A program made the translations under genes and the position numbers. From Clostridia bacterium (GTDB lineage Bacteria; Bacillota; Clostridia; Acetivibrionales; JAFADI01): a stretch of DNA of 42,147 nucleotides. The stretch is from positions 1 through 42,147 of the forward strand of contig JAOAAU010000045.1 of assembly GCA_026418695.1 (NCBI GenBank), in the 5' to 3' direction. Positions 27,459-34,354 of the stretch are shown in pieces. The notes beneath the pieces are model-generated. The model was not told the origin of the DNA. It saw only the letters and a program-made list of their open reading frames with translations, and made no database searches. Every line of letters begins with the position of its first letter. Position 1 is the stretch's first letter.

Positions 27459-28728
27459 TCTGCCTCAAGATTTTCTTCTGGGAACCGCAACTGCAGCAAC
27501 ACAGATCGAAGGCGGGAATACGGACAACAACTGGCACGATTGGTGCCGGCAGGAAAGAATTAAGGATAAGACGACCTGTGCACGTGCAAACGATCACTGG
27601 AACAGGGTTGAGGAAGATGTTGCACTGATGAAAATGCTGAATCAAAAAGTTTACCGCATGGGAATGGAATGGAGCCGTATTGAGCCCGAGGATGGTAAAT
27701 TTGACAGTGCTGCACTCTCTCACTACCGTGAAGAGATTCAGCTTCTGCTTCAAAATGGAATCAAGCCCTTGGTAACGCTGCATCACTTTTCTCATCCCTC
27801 ATGGCTTTGCGGCAAAGGAGAATTCGAGAATGAAGCTGTCTTAGGCTACTTCGAACGTTACGTAAAAACTGTGGTCGAAAGCCTGGGAGACCTTGTATGC
27901 GAGTATATTACCATTAATGAACCCAATGTATATGTCACCAATGGTTACTTTTTTGGCAGCTGGCCTCCCGGGAAGAAGGATTTCAAGCTCGTCCTCAAAG
28001 TGCTCAGGAATATGACATTATGTCATATCGCTGCTTATAAACTGATCCATAAGATTCGAAATGACAAAGATTTTCAGGGGCAAACCAAAGTTGGCCTGGC
28101 AATGCATTTACGTGTTTTCCACCCTTATTCGAAGAGTCCTTTGGATAAGCTGGCGGCTATAGCGATGGACTATTTATTTCAAGGGGCAGTAACAAAGTCC
28201 ATGTCCAATGGACGCCTGGCATTTCCCATCGGTGTTGGCGCCCCCTGCGGTAAAGGAAGGTATTATGATTTCATCGGAATCAACTACTATACCCGCAGCG
28301 CTGTGCATTTTAAAGGGTTCAAGGACGATGTGTTCCCCGACACCCCGAGAAACGATCTGAATTGGGAGATTTACTCCCAGGGACTTTACCGTCTATGCAA
28401 AAGCTTTTATAAAAAGTATAAGGCACCCATCTGGATTACTGAAAATGGTACCTGCGACCGGGAGGACCGGTTCCGGGCAAGTTATATTTACGCTCACCTT
28501 TATGAGGTCTCCAAGCTGTGCAGCGAAGGAATCCCGGTGGAAAGGTATTATCATTGGACCCTGATGGATAACTTCGATTGGGTGGAAGGGGAATCTGCGC
28601 CTTTCGGACTGATTCATTTGGATTTTGAGACTCAAAAACGCACCGTTCGGAAAAGCGGCTGGTTTTACAGCGAAATCTGTGAAAAAAATGCGGTAACTGA
28701 GGAAATGATAGAAAAGTATTTGAAGTAG
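27445..28728 (+). CDS. Glycoside hydrolase family 1 beta-glucosidase
   Basis: This cytoplasmic enzyme of 427 residues hydrolyses beta-glucosides. It has FNLPQDFLLGTATAATQIEGG, the acid/base Glu E159 in YITINEP and the nucleophile E333 in WITENG. The sugar-site segment is MDNFDWVEGESAPFGLIHLD, like beta-glucosidases for free sugars; the SxKxY-type phosphate pocket of 6-phospho-beta-glucosidases is not seen. The frame opens at 27415, but AAGGTG lies 6 bases before the ATG at 27445, which is inside the end of the transporter gene. The 14-base overlap suggests coupled translation with the symporter. No signal peptide is present. Confidence 0.94.
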   Translation: MKPFNLPQDFLLGTATAATQIEGGNTDNNWHDWCRQERIKDKTTCARANDHWNRVEEDVALMKMLNQKVYRMGMEWSRIEPEDGKFDSAALSHYREEIQLLLQNGIKPLVTLHHFSHPSWLCGKGEFENEAVLGYFERYVKTVVESLGDLVCEYITINEPNVYVTNGYFFGSWPPGKKDFKLVLKVLRNMTLCHIAAYKLIHKIRNDKDFQGQTKVGLAMHLRVFHPYSKSPLDKLAAIAMDYLFQGAVTKSMSNGRLAFPIGVGAPCGKGRYYDFIGINYYTRSAVHFKGFKDDVFPDTPRNDLNWEIYSQGLYRLCKSFYKKYKAPIWITENGTCDREDRFRASYIYAHLYEVSKLCSEGIPVERYYHWTLMDNFDWVEGESAPFGLIHLDFETQKRTVRKSGWFYSEICEKNAVTEEMIEKYLK

Positions 28729-28860
28729 AATACCGTGGATTTATACAGCAGCTTTTTTGTCTGCTTCAGTCATTGATTATCATAGAAATTACAATCAAAA
28801 TCTCAATGAGTATTATCAATACAATGGTTACTTTATTTGAACTGCAGTCACCTTTAATTA

Positions 28861-29346
28861 TCAGGGTTCTGTAGAAATGATATGCTCCATACCCTGCAGC
28901 GGGCCTAAAAGTTTTTCTTTTAAAAATGTCGGATACAGAACAATATCCTTTAGTTCATTTAAGGGATGCCATTTAAAAATCAGTTTTGTCCCTTGTTCAT
29001 CGCCATAAAACTCTTCGTGATTACTATAAAGGGGACAATAATCCGGGAGTTTTAACAAATAGTAATATCCAATCTCATGAAAAGCCTTCCCCTCATATTC
29101 AAAGAAGTTCTCCGCCGCCCATAAGAGCCTTTCAACTTCAACTTCTGTTCGCAGCTCTTCCATCATCTCTCTTATCAAAGTAATCTTGGAGGACTCCAGA
29201 AGCTCGATTCTTCCTCCCGGCAGAGCCCAAAAATCATCTTTTTCAGCTCTATGGATCAATACCTTGTTATCATTAATTGCTACTCCTACAGCTCTAAGCT
29301 GGAATCGGACATTTCCATGATCAAACATAATCATATTTCCAATCAT
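28861..29346 (-). CDS. NUDIX hydrolase with altered NUDIX box
   Basis: The protein has 161 residues. The NUDIX box begins GGRIELLESSKITLIREMME and ends ELRTEV. The REXXEE metal-binding helix is intact, but the Gly of the closing EExGU is Arg. Similar NUDIX proteins with RAEKDDFWALPGGR and FRWHPL-type (here FKWHPLNEL) segments are annotated as hydrolases of unknown nucleotides. GGGAGGT stands 5 bases before the ATG at 29346, and a TTACAT-N17-TATAAT promoter lies directly upstream. It is convergent with the GH1 operon. Hydrolase fold is likely; the substrate is unknown. Confidence 0.85.
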   Translation of the reverse strand: MIGNMIMFDHGNVRFQLRAVGVAINDNKVLIHRAEKDDFWALPGGRIELLESSKITLIREMMEELRTEVEVERLLWAAENFFEYEGKAFHEIGYYYLLKLPDYCPLYSNHEEFYGDEQGTKLIFKWHPLNELKDIVLYPTFLKEKLLGPLQGMEHIISTEP

Positions 29347-29371
29347 TCCGTACCTCCCTCTTTACAAAATA

Positions 29372-29400
29372 ATTATACATTGAATGTTCCAGCAATGTAA
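29372..29400 (-). promoter_or_regulatory. Sigma-A promoter of the second NUDIX gene
   Basis: Minus strand TTACAT (29400-29395), 17 bases, TATAAT (29377-29372). A 7-base inverted repeat TACATTG/CAATGTA runs from the -35 to the -10 and could bind a repressor. Confidence 0.6.
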
Positions 29401-29468
29401 ATTCCTTCAAATCGGACTCTTTTGAATGCCCTGAAACTTATTTCAAAAACCTAGCTGTTAACAACAAT

Positions 29469-29508
29469 AAAACCCACTCTCGGAGTCCACTTCCGGGGCG
29501 TGGGTTTT
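29469..29508 (-). terminator. Terminator of the Lys-rich miniprotein gene
   Basis: On the minus strand AAAACCCAC/GTGGGTTTT forms a 9-bp stem. Inside the 22-base loop a smaller CGGA/TCCG hairpin can form. TTTTATTGTT follows. It begins about 34 bases after the stop codon of the 30-residue gene. Confidence 0.75.
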
Positions 29509-29541
29509 AATTGGCTTGGAGTCTATCCGAAAGCCGGTTTG

Positions 29542-29634
29542 CTATTTTGGCTTCTTCGAGGGTGTAGTTCCCTGGCCCTTCTTTTCAACTTTCTTTGGTT
29601 TCTTTTCTGCTTTTTTGGGGTTCTTGTCTCCCAT
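29542..29634 (-). CDS. Lys-rich miniprotein (30 aa)
   Basis: The gene encodes MGDKNPKKAEKKPKKV and 14 further residues ending in SKKPK, 12 of 30 residues being Lys. It has a strong GGAGGAGGG ribosome binding site 7 bases before the ATG at 29634 and its own terminator, so it is more than a chance frame. Small MGDK.PK-type Lys-rich proteins occur in many bacterial genomes as uncharacterised proteins; I know no function. The charge suggests binding to nucleic acid or ribosome (inference). No promoter with a clear -35 was found upstream. Confidence 0.65.
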   Translation of the reverse strand: MGDKNPKKAEKKPKKVEKKGQGTTPSKKPK

Positions 29635-30290
29635 TTTGGCTCCCTCCTCCTGTATTCGATCGGTTATAACTCTATGTATATTCCATTGGAGGATAGAAAT
29701 ATTTCTAAATTATGGCGTCAATTAAATTATTAACTGAATTAACGTCGATGATAGCTATATATTCATGTTTTTAGCTAGTAAAGATGATATATTAACGAAA
29801 TGGAAGACTCATAATGTATCCGGCATAGAAAGAACTGATTTTTATAGCTGAAGGACCAAATGTCATATGCACAAAAACTAATAAATAATATAAGAATCAT
29901 TATAATGGCTATCAGTACTCTTCCTACACATTTCTTTAACATTCTATTTCAACCCTTCTTAACGTACATAAGTGATATCTTTTATTTCACGCTACATTTC
30001 CTTTATCACCAAATCCATGCTAAACCGCTTGATCTAACCCCTGTACCATTGTGCATATATAATATTATATCAAGAATTTTAATATTGCTTATATACCTAT
30101 ACTTCATATGGATCAATTAAAATAAAAACTCTTGGAAAAAAACCTTTTAAAGTCCACTTAAGCTGAAAGTTCGGGATTCAAACCCCAGTTATCCACTTAC
30201 ATAAGTTTTCCATTGCCTTAGTTTTTTAATGTTTGAAAAATATGTATTCTTTGATTTCCTATAAAAGATAGTAAAACTGTTATTTTTATC
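29635..30290. other. AT-rich intergenic region
   Basis: This stretch of about 650 bases is AT-rich and holds no firm gene. A plus-strand frame at 29860-30120 (86 codons) starts after AAGGA but is a low-complexity run of Ile, Phe, Tyr and Leu typical of AT-rich noise. At 30171-30187 the minus strand resembles a tRNA T-arm (GGGGTTTGAATCCC) without the remaining tRNA. Confidence 0.4.
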
Positions 30291-30319
30291 TTGACATTAT
30301 TTTACATTTATTCTACAAT
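30291..30319 (+). promoter_or_regulatory. Consensus sigma-A promoter of the KAS III-like gene
   Basis: TTGACA (30291-30296), a 17-base spacer and TACAAT (30314-30319) make one of the strongest promoters in the window. The leader to the start codon is about 130 bases. Confidence 0.85.
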
Positions 30320-30323
30320 GTAG

Positions 30324-30353
30324 ATGTCATGTGACATATTTTGTAAATTTACA
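30324..30353 (+). promoter_or_regulatory. Two palindromic operator candidates at the KAS III-like promoter
   Basis: ATGTCATGTGACAT (30324-30337; 6-base arms, 2-base spacer) covers the expected start point. TGTAAATTTACA (30342-30353) is a perfect 12-base palindrome just downstream. TTTACAT occurs at 30301-30307 and 30348-30354. The arrangement suggests repression. The regulator is unknown. Confidence 0.55.
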
Positions 30354-30456
30354 TATCGAAACATTCAACTTCAAGTAAAAAATTGTTCGTTTTCTCTTAA
30401 CCAGCGTAATAAAACAACCAGAGATTATCGCTAAAATCAGAAAAGGGAGTGTTAAA

Positions 30457-31461
30457 ATGTATCAAAATATAGTTTTTTCCGGAGTAGGAACGTATCATCC
30501 AGCGAACAAAGTAGGCAACGAGTATTTTATAGAACATTTCAAGCAAATGGATATTAAAGTAGAAGGACTAATGAACCATCTTGGCCGAAAAACAAGATAT
30601 TTTGCCAACAGGAAAAGCGAAAACGTAGTCACCATGGGGCTTGAAGCTTCAAGAAAGGCATTGATCAACGCAAATCTTGTCCCTGAAGATATCGATATGA
30701 TCATATTTGCTACCGATACTCCTGAGTTTTTATGCCCTTCCAATGCTTTGCTCCTGAACGATCAATTAAAAGCAAAAAATGCACATTTGGTATTTGATCT
30801 TAATTCCAACTGTATTGGGATGCTGACTGCAATCAGTGTTGCAAGCAGGATTATGATGAGTGATGCTAATATTAATAAGGCGCTTGTCGTGGGAAGCATG
30901 TTTGCAAGTCTCATGGCAAGTCAGATTGACCCGGTAGTCTACTCTAATTTTGCAGATTCCGGAGCAGCTCTCGTGCTGGAAAAGAAGGAGGCGCCTGAAC
31001 GGATTGGCTTCATCGATTCAAACTTCAAGACCGATACTTGTGTTAAAGAAAATTTCTTAATGCCAAAGGTAGGTCTTTCGAAGATGTTTGACGCTTCTAT
31101 CGATATTGAAGATAAAAAATTGAGATTGGATCCTTTCGATACAAGCTTTATAGCGAAAGAATGGTGTGAACTGATTACTGAATTACTGGAAAAGAATAAT
31201 GTTGAGTTATCAGAGGTCAGTAATTTTATGTTTTCACAATTCTCAAAGCCGGATGCTGAATTGACCTTGGAAATGCTGGGCGTAGATAAGAATATGCATT
31301 CCTATATAGGGGATAAGTATGGGTATACAGGGGTCACCAGTCCAATTATAGCTTTTCATGATGCCGTAAAGAATAACCAAGTAAAAAGAGGAGACAATAT
31401 CGTATTTTGTTCTGTGGGTGGGGGATATAATATTTCTGCCATATTATATAAGTTTTATTAA
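30457..31461 (+). CDS. KAS III (FabH)-like thiolase-fold enzyme with atypical active site
   Basis: This 334-residue thiolase-fold protein resembles 3-oxoacyl-ACP synthase III. The catalytic Cys is C119 in VFDLNSNCIGML, matching FabH FDLNAACSG. The other two FabH catalytic positions differ: the His of PHQAN corresponds to Q261 in FSQFSKP, and the Asn of YGNTS to Y290 in YGYTG (my manual alignment). Ordinary fatty-acid initiation is thus unlikely, and an acyltransfer or specialised condensation is possible. No ACP or other lipid gene is adjacent. GGGAG lies upstream of the ATG, the promoter is near-consensus with palindromes, and a 13-bp terminator follows, so it is a single regulated gene. Confidence 0.85.
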   Translation: MYQNIVFSGVGTYHPANKVGNEYFIEHFKQMDIKVEGLMNHLGRKTRYFANRKSENVVTMGLEASRKALINANLVPEDIDMIIFATDTPEFLCPSNALLLNDQLKAKNAHLVFDLNSNCIGMLTAISVASRIMMSDANINKALVVGSMFASLMASQIDPVVYSNFADSGAALVLEKKEAPERIGFIDSNFKTDTCVKENFLMPKVGLSKMFDASIDIEDKKLRLDPFDTSFIAKEWCELITELLEKNNVELSEVSNFMFSQFSKPDAELTLEMLGVDKNMHSYIGDKYGYTGVTSPIIAFHDAVKNNQVKRGDNIVFCSVGGGYNISAILYKFY

Positions 31462-31470
31462 AATATTGGG

Positions 31471-31520
31471 GTCTCTCCATAGAGCATACTTCTATGGAGA
31501 GACTTTCATTTAATTTAATT
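31471..31520 (+). terminator. Terminator of the KAS III-like gene
   Basis: GTCTCTCCATAGA and TCTATGGAGAGAC form a perfect 13-bp stem (31471-31483/31491-31503) with a 7-base loop, followed by the T-rich TTTCATTTAATTT. It overlaps the 3' end of the convergent STAS-like gene. Confidence 0.8.
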
Positions 31521-31880
31521 TATTTTCTTTAAAGCCTCATCTATGGAATCTACAAATTCCAAAAGATCGAATCCGGGTAATGCCTTTCCGAGTCTTTGCA
31601 CCTGCGATTGTGCAATGGTTGAGTCCAGTTTAATGACAAACCTTTTCTTAAACGGAACCTCGATATACATCCCCATCACCGCTTGTAATGCTTGAGCGAC
31701 TTCAGGACTTGAGGGTTTTATTTCTTTTGCGTCTACAATAAGCGTATACTCTTGAGGCTTGAATGAATTTGTTTTTGTCTGATAATCAGCTGTGAACTTT
31801 TGCCCTTCTTCCATAGTAAAAAAACCCTCGGCAACGATAAGAAAAACTTTCTTTACTGCATCAACTTCCATCTTGTACAT
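31515..31880 (-). CDS. Small STAS/SpoIIAA-like protein, family uncertain
   Basis: The protein has 121 residues with alternating strands and helices: KVFLIVAEGFFTMEEG, YTLIVDAKEIKPSSPEVAQAL and RFVIKLDSTIAQSQVQRLG. The pattern resembles SpoIIAA/STAS-like domains, but the usual phosphorylated Ser motif is not obvious, so this is a fold-level guess. GGAGG lies 6 bases before the ATG at 31880. A TTGAAA-N17-TATACT promoter lies directly upstream with two TTTACAT words, like the promoter of the convergent KAS III-like gene. The two genes share a 3' boundary and perhaps a regulator. Function is unknown. Confidence 0.7.
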   Translation of the reverse strand: MYKMEVDAVKKVFLIVAEGFFTMEEGQKFTADYQTKTNSFKPQEYTLIVDAKEIKPSSPEVAQALQAVMGMYIEVPFKKRFVIKLDSTIAQSQVQRLGKALPGFDLLEFVDSIDEALKKIN

Positions 31881-31917
31881 ATAAACCCTCCTCTAAGTAA
31901 AATTGGTTTTTTTATGC

Positions 31918-31958
31918 AGTATACTACAGTTGTTTACATATTTCAACATTATTTACAT
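31918..31958 (-). promoter_or_regulatory. Sigma-A promoter of the STAS-like gene with TTTACAT repeats
   Basis: Minus strand TTGAAA (31946-31941), 17 bases, TATACT (31923-31918). TTTACAT words on the plus strand at 31933-31939 and 31952-31958 lie 19 bases apart, about two helix turns, around the -35. Confidence 0.7.
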
Positions 31959-32025
31959 CGTTGACAAAAGGATGTTCTCTTCATTCTCCTTCAAAGTGGT
32001 TGAAGAGCATATCATTATGTTCACC

Positions 32026-32059
32026 AGATACACAATATTATGTCTATTATTGTGTATCT
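32026..32059. repeat. 12-bp inverted repeat between divergent promoters
   Basis: AGATACACAATA and TATTGTGTATCT are perfect 12-base arms with a 10-base spacer. There is no T-run. It lies about 80 bases upstream of the STAS-like promoter and 115 bases upstream of the reductase promoter. Confidence 0.7.
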
Positions 32060-32173
32060 CAATATGCACTTCAAATTAAAACACTTTCGTTTTTTCTATA
32101 CTAGTACTCATTATTTCCTGTAAAACTTATGCGGTGTATGAAAATCAAGAATACCCCTACTCAAAAAATGTGC

Positions 32174-32204
32174 TTGACTTGGAGTTAACTCCAAGTGGTA
32201 TGCT
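32174..32204 (+). promoter_or_regulatory. MerR-type promoter with 19-bp spacer
   Basis: TTGACT (32174-32179), a 19-base spacer and TATGCT (32199-32204). The perfect 18-base palindrome CTTGGAGTTAACTCCAAG (32178-32195) fills the spacer. The long spacer with a central palindrome is the hallmark of MerR-activated promoters; this version resembles those bound by AdhR/NmlR regulators. Confidence 0.85.
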
Positions 32205-32312
32205 TTCTAAAGAGACTTCAAAATGACAATTCATCTGAATGATAACCGAATTGTGTTGGTTATTCTATTCCAAAGAATTACGAAGTTTTATATAAAAGAG
32301 GAGGGCCTAGCA

Positions 32313-33341
32313 ATGGCACAAATCATATTAGGAAGTACTGGAATTACTACTAACCGCAATGCATTTGGTGCACTTCCGATTCAAAGGGTAAATATGGAGA
32401 CCGCCGTCAGAATTTTAAGGAAGGCATACGAAGGCGGGATGACTTTCTTTGATACTGCACGTATGTATTCAGACAGTGAGGAAAAGTTAGGCCGCGCATT
32501 TGAGGGTATGCGCGAGAAGGTTTTCATCGCGACGAAGACATTTTCCAATACCCCGGAAGGATTTTGGAAAGACTTGGACACTTCTTTATCGGCCCTAAAG
32601 ACAGATTACATTGACATCTACCAGTTTCATTGGCCAAGTGTCTGCTATAGACCGGGGGACGGGTCTGGGATGTATGAATGCATGCTGGAGGCAAAAAAGC
32701 AGGGCAAAATCAGACACATTGGCCTGACAAACCACAAACTGGGTATAGCATATGAATGCATCGATTCCGGCCTTTATGAGACTCTGCAATACCCATTTAG
32801 CTATCTGTCGTCAGAAAAGGAGATTGAACTGGCAGAGAAATGCAAGCACGCAGGAATGGGCTTCATTGCCATGAAGGCATTATCCGGAGGTTTGATTACG
32901 GATTCTTCCTCAGCATACGCATTTATAGCACAGTATGATAATGTTCTCCCTATCTGGGGCATCCAGCGGGAAACGGAACTGGATGAATTCTTAAATTGTA
33001 TGGATAACCCACCGCAGTTAACAGACGAGAGAAGAGCATTGATTGAAAAAGACAGACAGGAGCTGATCGGAGAGTTCTGCAGGGGTTGCGGCTACTGTAT
33101 GCCGTGTCCGGCCGGAATTGTAATCAATAACGCTGCAAGGATGTCCCTCTTGCTCAGACGTGCCCCCTCAGAGGGTTGGCTAACACCGAAGATACAGGAA
33201 ATGATGAAAAAAGTTGAAGCGTGTGTTGAATGCGGTCAGTGCAAATCCCAATGCCCTTATGGCTTAGATACACCGGAACTCTTAAAGAAGAATTACGAAG
33301 ATTACAAGAAAATCCTTGCAGGTGAAGTGACAGTCAATTAA
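32313..33341 (+). CDS. Aldo/keto reductase with C-terminal [4Fe-4S] ferredoxin domain
   Basis: This cytoplasmic oxidoreductase of 342 residues has a TIM-barrel AKR domain (about 1-240) with the catalytic tetrad D47, Y52, K75 and H106. The C-terminal domain has two iron-sulfur motifs, CxxCxxCxxCP (256-265) and CxxCxxCxxxCP (304-314), for two [4Fe-4S] clusters. This fused form is common in anaerobes, and its substrates are mostly unknown. The frame extends upstream to 32223, but GGAGGG lies 7 bases before the ATG at 32313. The MerR-type promoter at 32174 and the MerR gene 91 bases downstream suggest induction by an aldehyde or similar electrophile (inference). Confidence 0.93.
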   Translation: MAQIILGSTGITTNRNAFGALPIQRVNMETAVRILRKAYEGGMTFFDTARMYSDSEEKLGRAFEGMREKVFIATKTFSNTPEGFWKDLDTSLSALKTDYIDIYQFHWPSVCYRPGDGSGMYECMLEAKKQGKIRHIGLTNHKLGIAYECIDSGLYETLQYPFSYLSSEKEIELAEKCKHAGMGFIAMKALSGGLITDSSSAYAFIAQYDNVLPIWGIQRETELDEFLNCMDNPPQLTDERRALIEKDRQELIGEFCRGCGYCMPCPAGIVINNAARMSLLLRRAPSEGWLTPKIQEMMKKVEACVECGQCKSQCPYGLDTPELLKKNYEDYKKILAGEVTVN

Positions 33342-33432
33342 GGCGTATACAAATCCAAAGATGTTTTCAAAGGTTTTGTTCATTAAGAGTACATGATCGG
33401 TATAACATCGAATATTTGGGGGACAAAATCGC

Positions 33433-33822
33433 ATGACGATTGCAGAAGTTAGTGAAAAGTATGATGTTTCACAGGATACACTCCGCTATTATGAACGTAT
33501 CGGACTGATTCCGCGTGTGAATCGGAATAAAAGCGGAAACAGAGATTTTACGGAAGAAGACTGTAGGTGGGTTGAATTTATCAAGTGTATGCGAAGCGCA
33601 GGTCTTCCAATTGAAGTCTTGATTGAGTATGTTGGGCTGTTTCAGCAGGGTGATGAAACCGTTGAGGCTAGAAAAGAACTCTTAACCGAACAGCGGAAGC
33701 AGCTTGCCGCAAGAATGGAAGATATGAAGAAAACTCTGGATCGCCTGGATTATAAAATTGCAAGATATGAACAGGCAGTCATCGGAAAAGAAAAAGGACT
33801 AAAAAGATCAAAGGGGTCGTAA
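33433..33822 (+). CDS. MerR-family regulator, AdhR/NmlR type
   Basis: The N-terminal winged helix-turn-helix reads MTIAEVSEKYDVSQDTLRYY then ERIGLIP, a textbook MerR domain. Residues 75-115 form the dimer coiled coil, and there is no large ligand domain. A single Cys sits at position 52 in FIKCMRSAGLP, exactly where AdhR and NmlR keep their reactive Cys52; C44 is a second Cys. It probably senses aldehydes or other electrophiles and activates the promoter at 32174 by untwisting its 19-bp spacer, controlling the reductase and itself. GGGGGAC lies 8 bases before the ATG. Length 129 residues. Confidence 0.93.
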   Translation: MTIAEVSEKYDVSQDTLRYYERIGLIPRVNRNKSGNRDFTEEDCRWVEFIKCMRSAGLPIEVLIEYVGLFQQGDETVEARKELLTEQRKQLAARMEDMKKTLDRLDYKIARYEQAVIGKEKGLKRSKGS

Positions 33823-33838
33823 TAAGCAATGATTAAAG

Positions 33839-33871
33839 GCACTTCATAAATCATTGTGAAGTGCTTTTTTT
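33839..33871 (+). terminator. Terminator of the reductase-merR operon
   Basis: GCACTTCA/TGAAGTGC forms a perfect 8-bp stem with a 10-base loop and seven T, 16 bases after the merR stop codon. Confidence 0.92.
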
Positions 33872-33952
33872 ATTATTAATATTGTACATCTTCGTCTATT
33901 TAACACAACTCCATACTTCATATGTATATGTAAAATGAATCTATGAGAAGAT

Positions 33953-33981
33953 TTGACCATATGGGAATTAATTGATATTAT
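33953..33981 (+). promoter_or_regulatory. Sigma-A promoter for the two small unknown genes
   Basis: TTGACC (33953-33958), a 17-base spacer and TATTAT (33976-33981). It lies 46 bases before the start codon of the 98-aa gene. Confidence 0.7.
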
Positions 33982-34026
33982 TGTTGCAGAAAAGCTTGTA
34001 TTTTGAACTTTGGGAGGAATTTTCCC

Positions 34027-34323
34027 TTGAGATCTCCAAAAGATATATTTGAGGAGTTCAATGAGTTGGCTGAAGGCAGAGTAGCTTTTGCTTTAAATGA
34101 TAGCACCTATTATGAAGGTTATTTGTATTTCATATATGATAATACATTTACATTCTTCATAGGAGGTCCTTTAGCACCTGACGAACCCATAGAAATAAAA
34201 ATCAGTGATGTTGATTTGAATAGCATGTGTTATTGGAGTGATTCGGAACGCAAGTGGAAAACTGCTAAATGGAAGCATGATGCAGGTAAATGGGAAATAA
34301 AAGACGCAACTTCGAAAAACTGA
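34027..34323 (+). CDS. Unknown small protein (98 aa)
   Basis: I do not recognise this acidic, aromatic-rich protein. It begins with the helix RSPKDIFEEFNELAEG and continues with strands VAFALNDSTYYEGYLYFI and FTFFIGGPLAP, then a Trp-rich tail with repeated KWK-type words (ERKWKTAKWKHDAGKWEI). It has no signal peptide or membrane segment. The frame opens at 34003, but GGGAGG stands 9 bases before the TTG at 34027, so I start there. The next gene follows after 31 bases under the same promoter. Size and composition are like those of immunity or antitoxin proteins, but nothing toxic is nearby. Confidence 0.65.
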   Translation: MRSPKDIFEEFNELAEGRVAFALNDSTYYEGYLYFIYDNTFTFFIGGPLAPDEPIEIKISDVDLNSMCYWSDSERKWKTAKWKHDAGKWEIKDATSKN

Positions 34324-34354
34324 TATTTTGATCATGACATAAGGAGATCACTTT

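Noticed and set aside
28729..28860. Small hydrophobic minus-strand frame between GH1 and the NUDIX gene
   Set aside because: It contains an Ile/Val-rich run but no usable start codon with a ribosome binding site.
29860..30120. 86-codon plus-strand frame with an AAGGA site
   Set aside because: Low-complexity Ile/Phe/Tyr/Leu sequence in very AT-rich DNA, no promoter and no recognisable domain.
30171..30187. tRNA T-arm-like sequence on the minus strand
   Set aside because: Only the T-arm resemblance is present, with one mispair in the stem. No acceptor, anticodon or D-arm can be folded around it, so it is neither a tRNA nor a clear attachment site.
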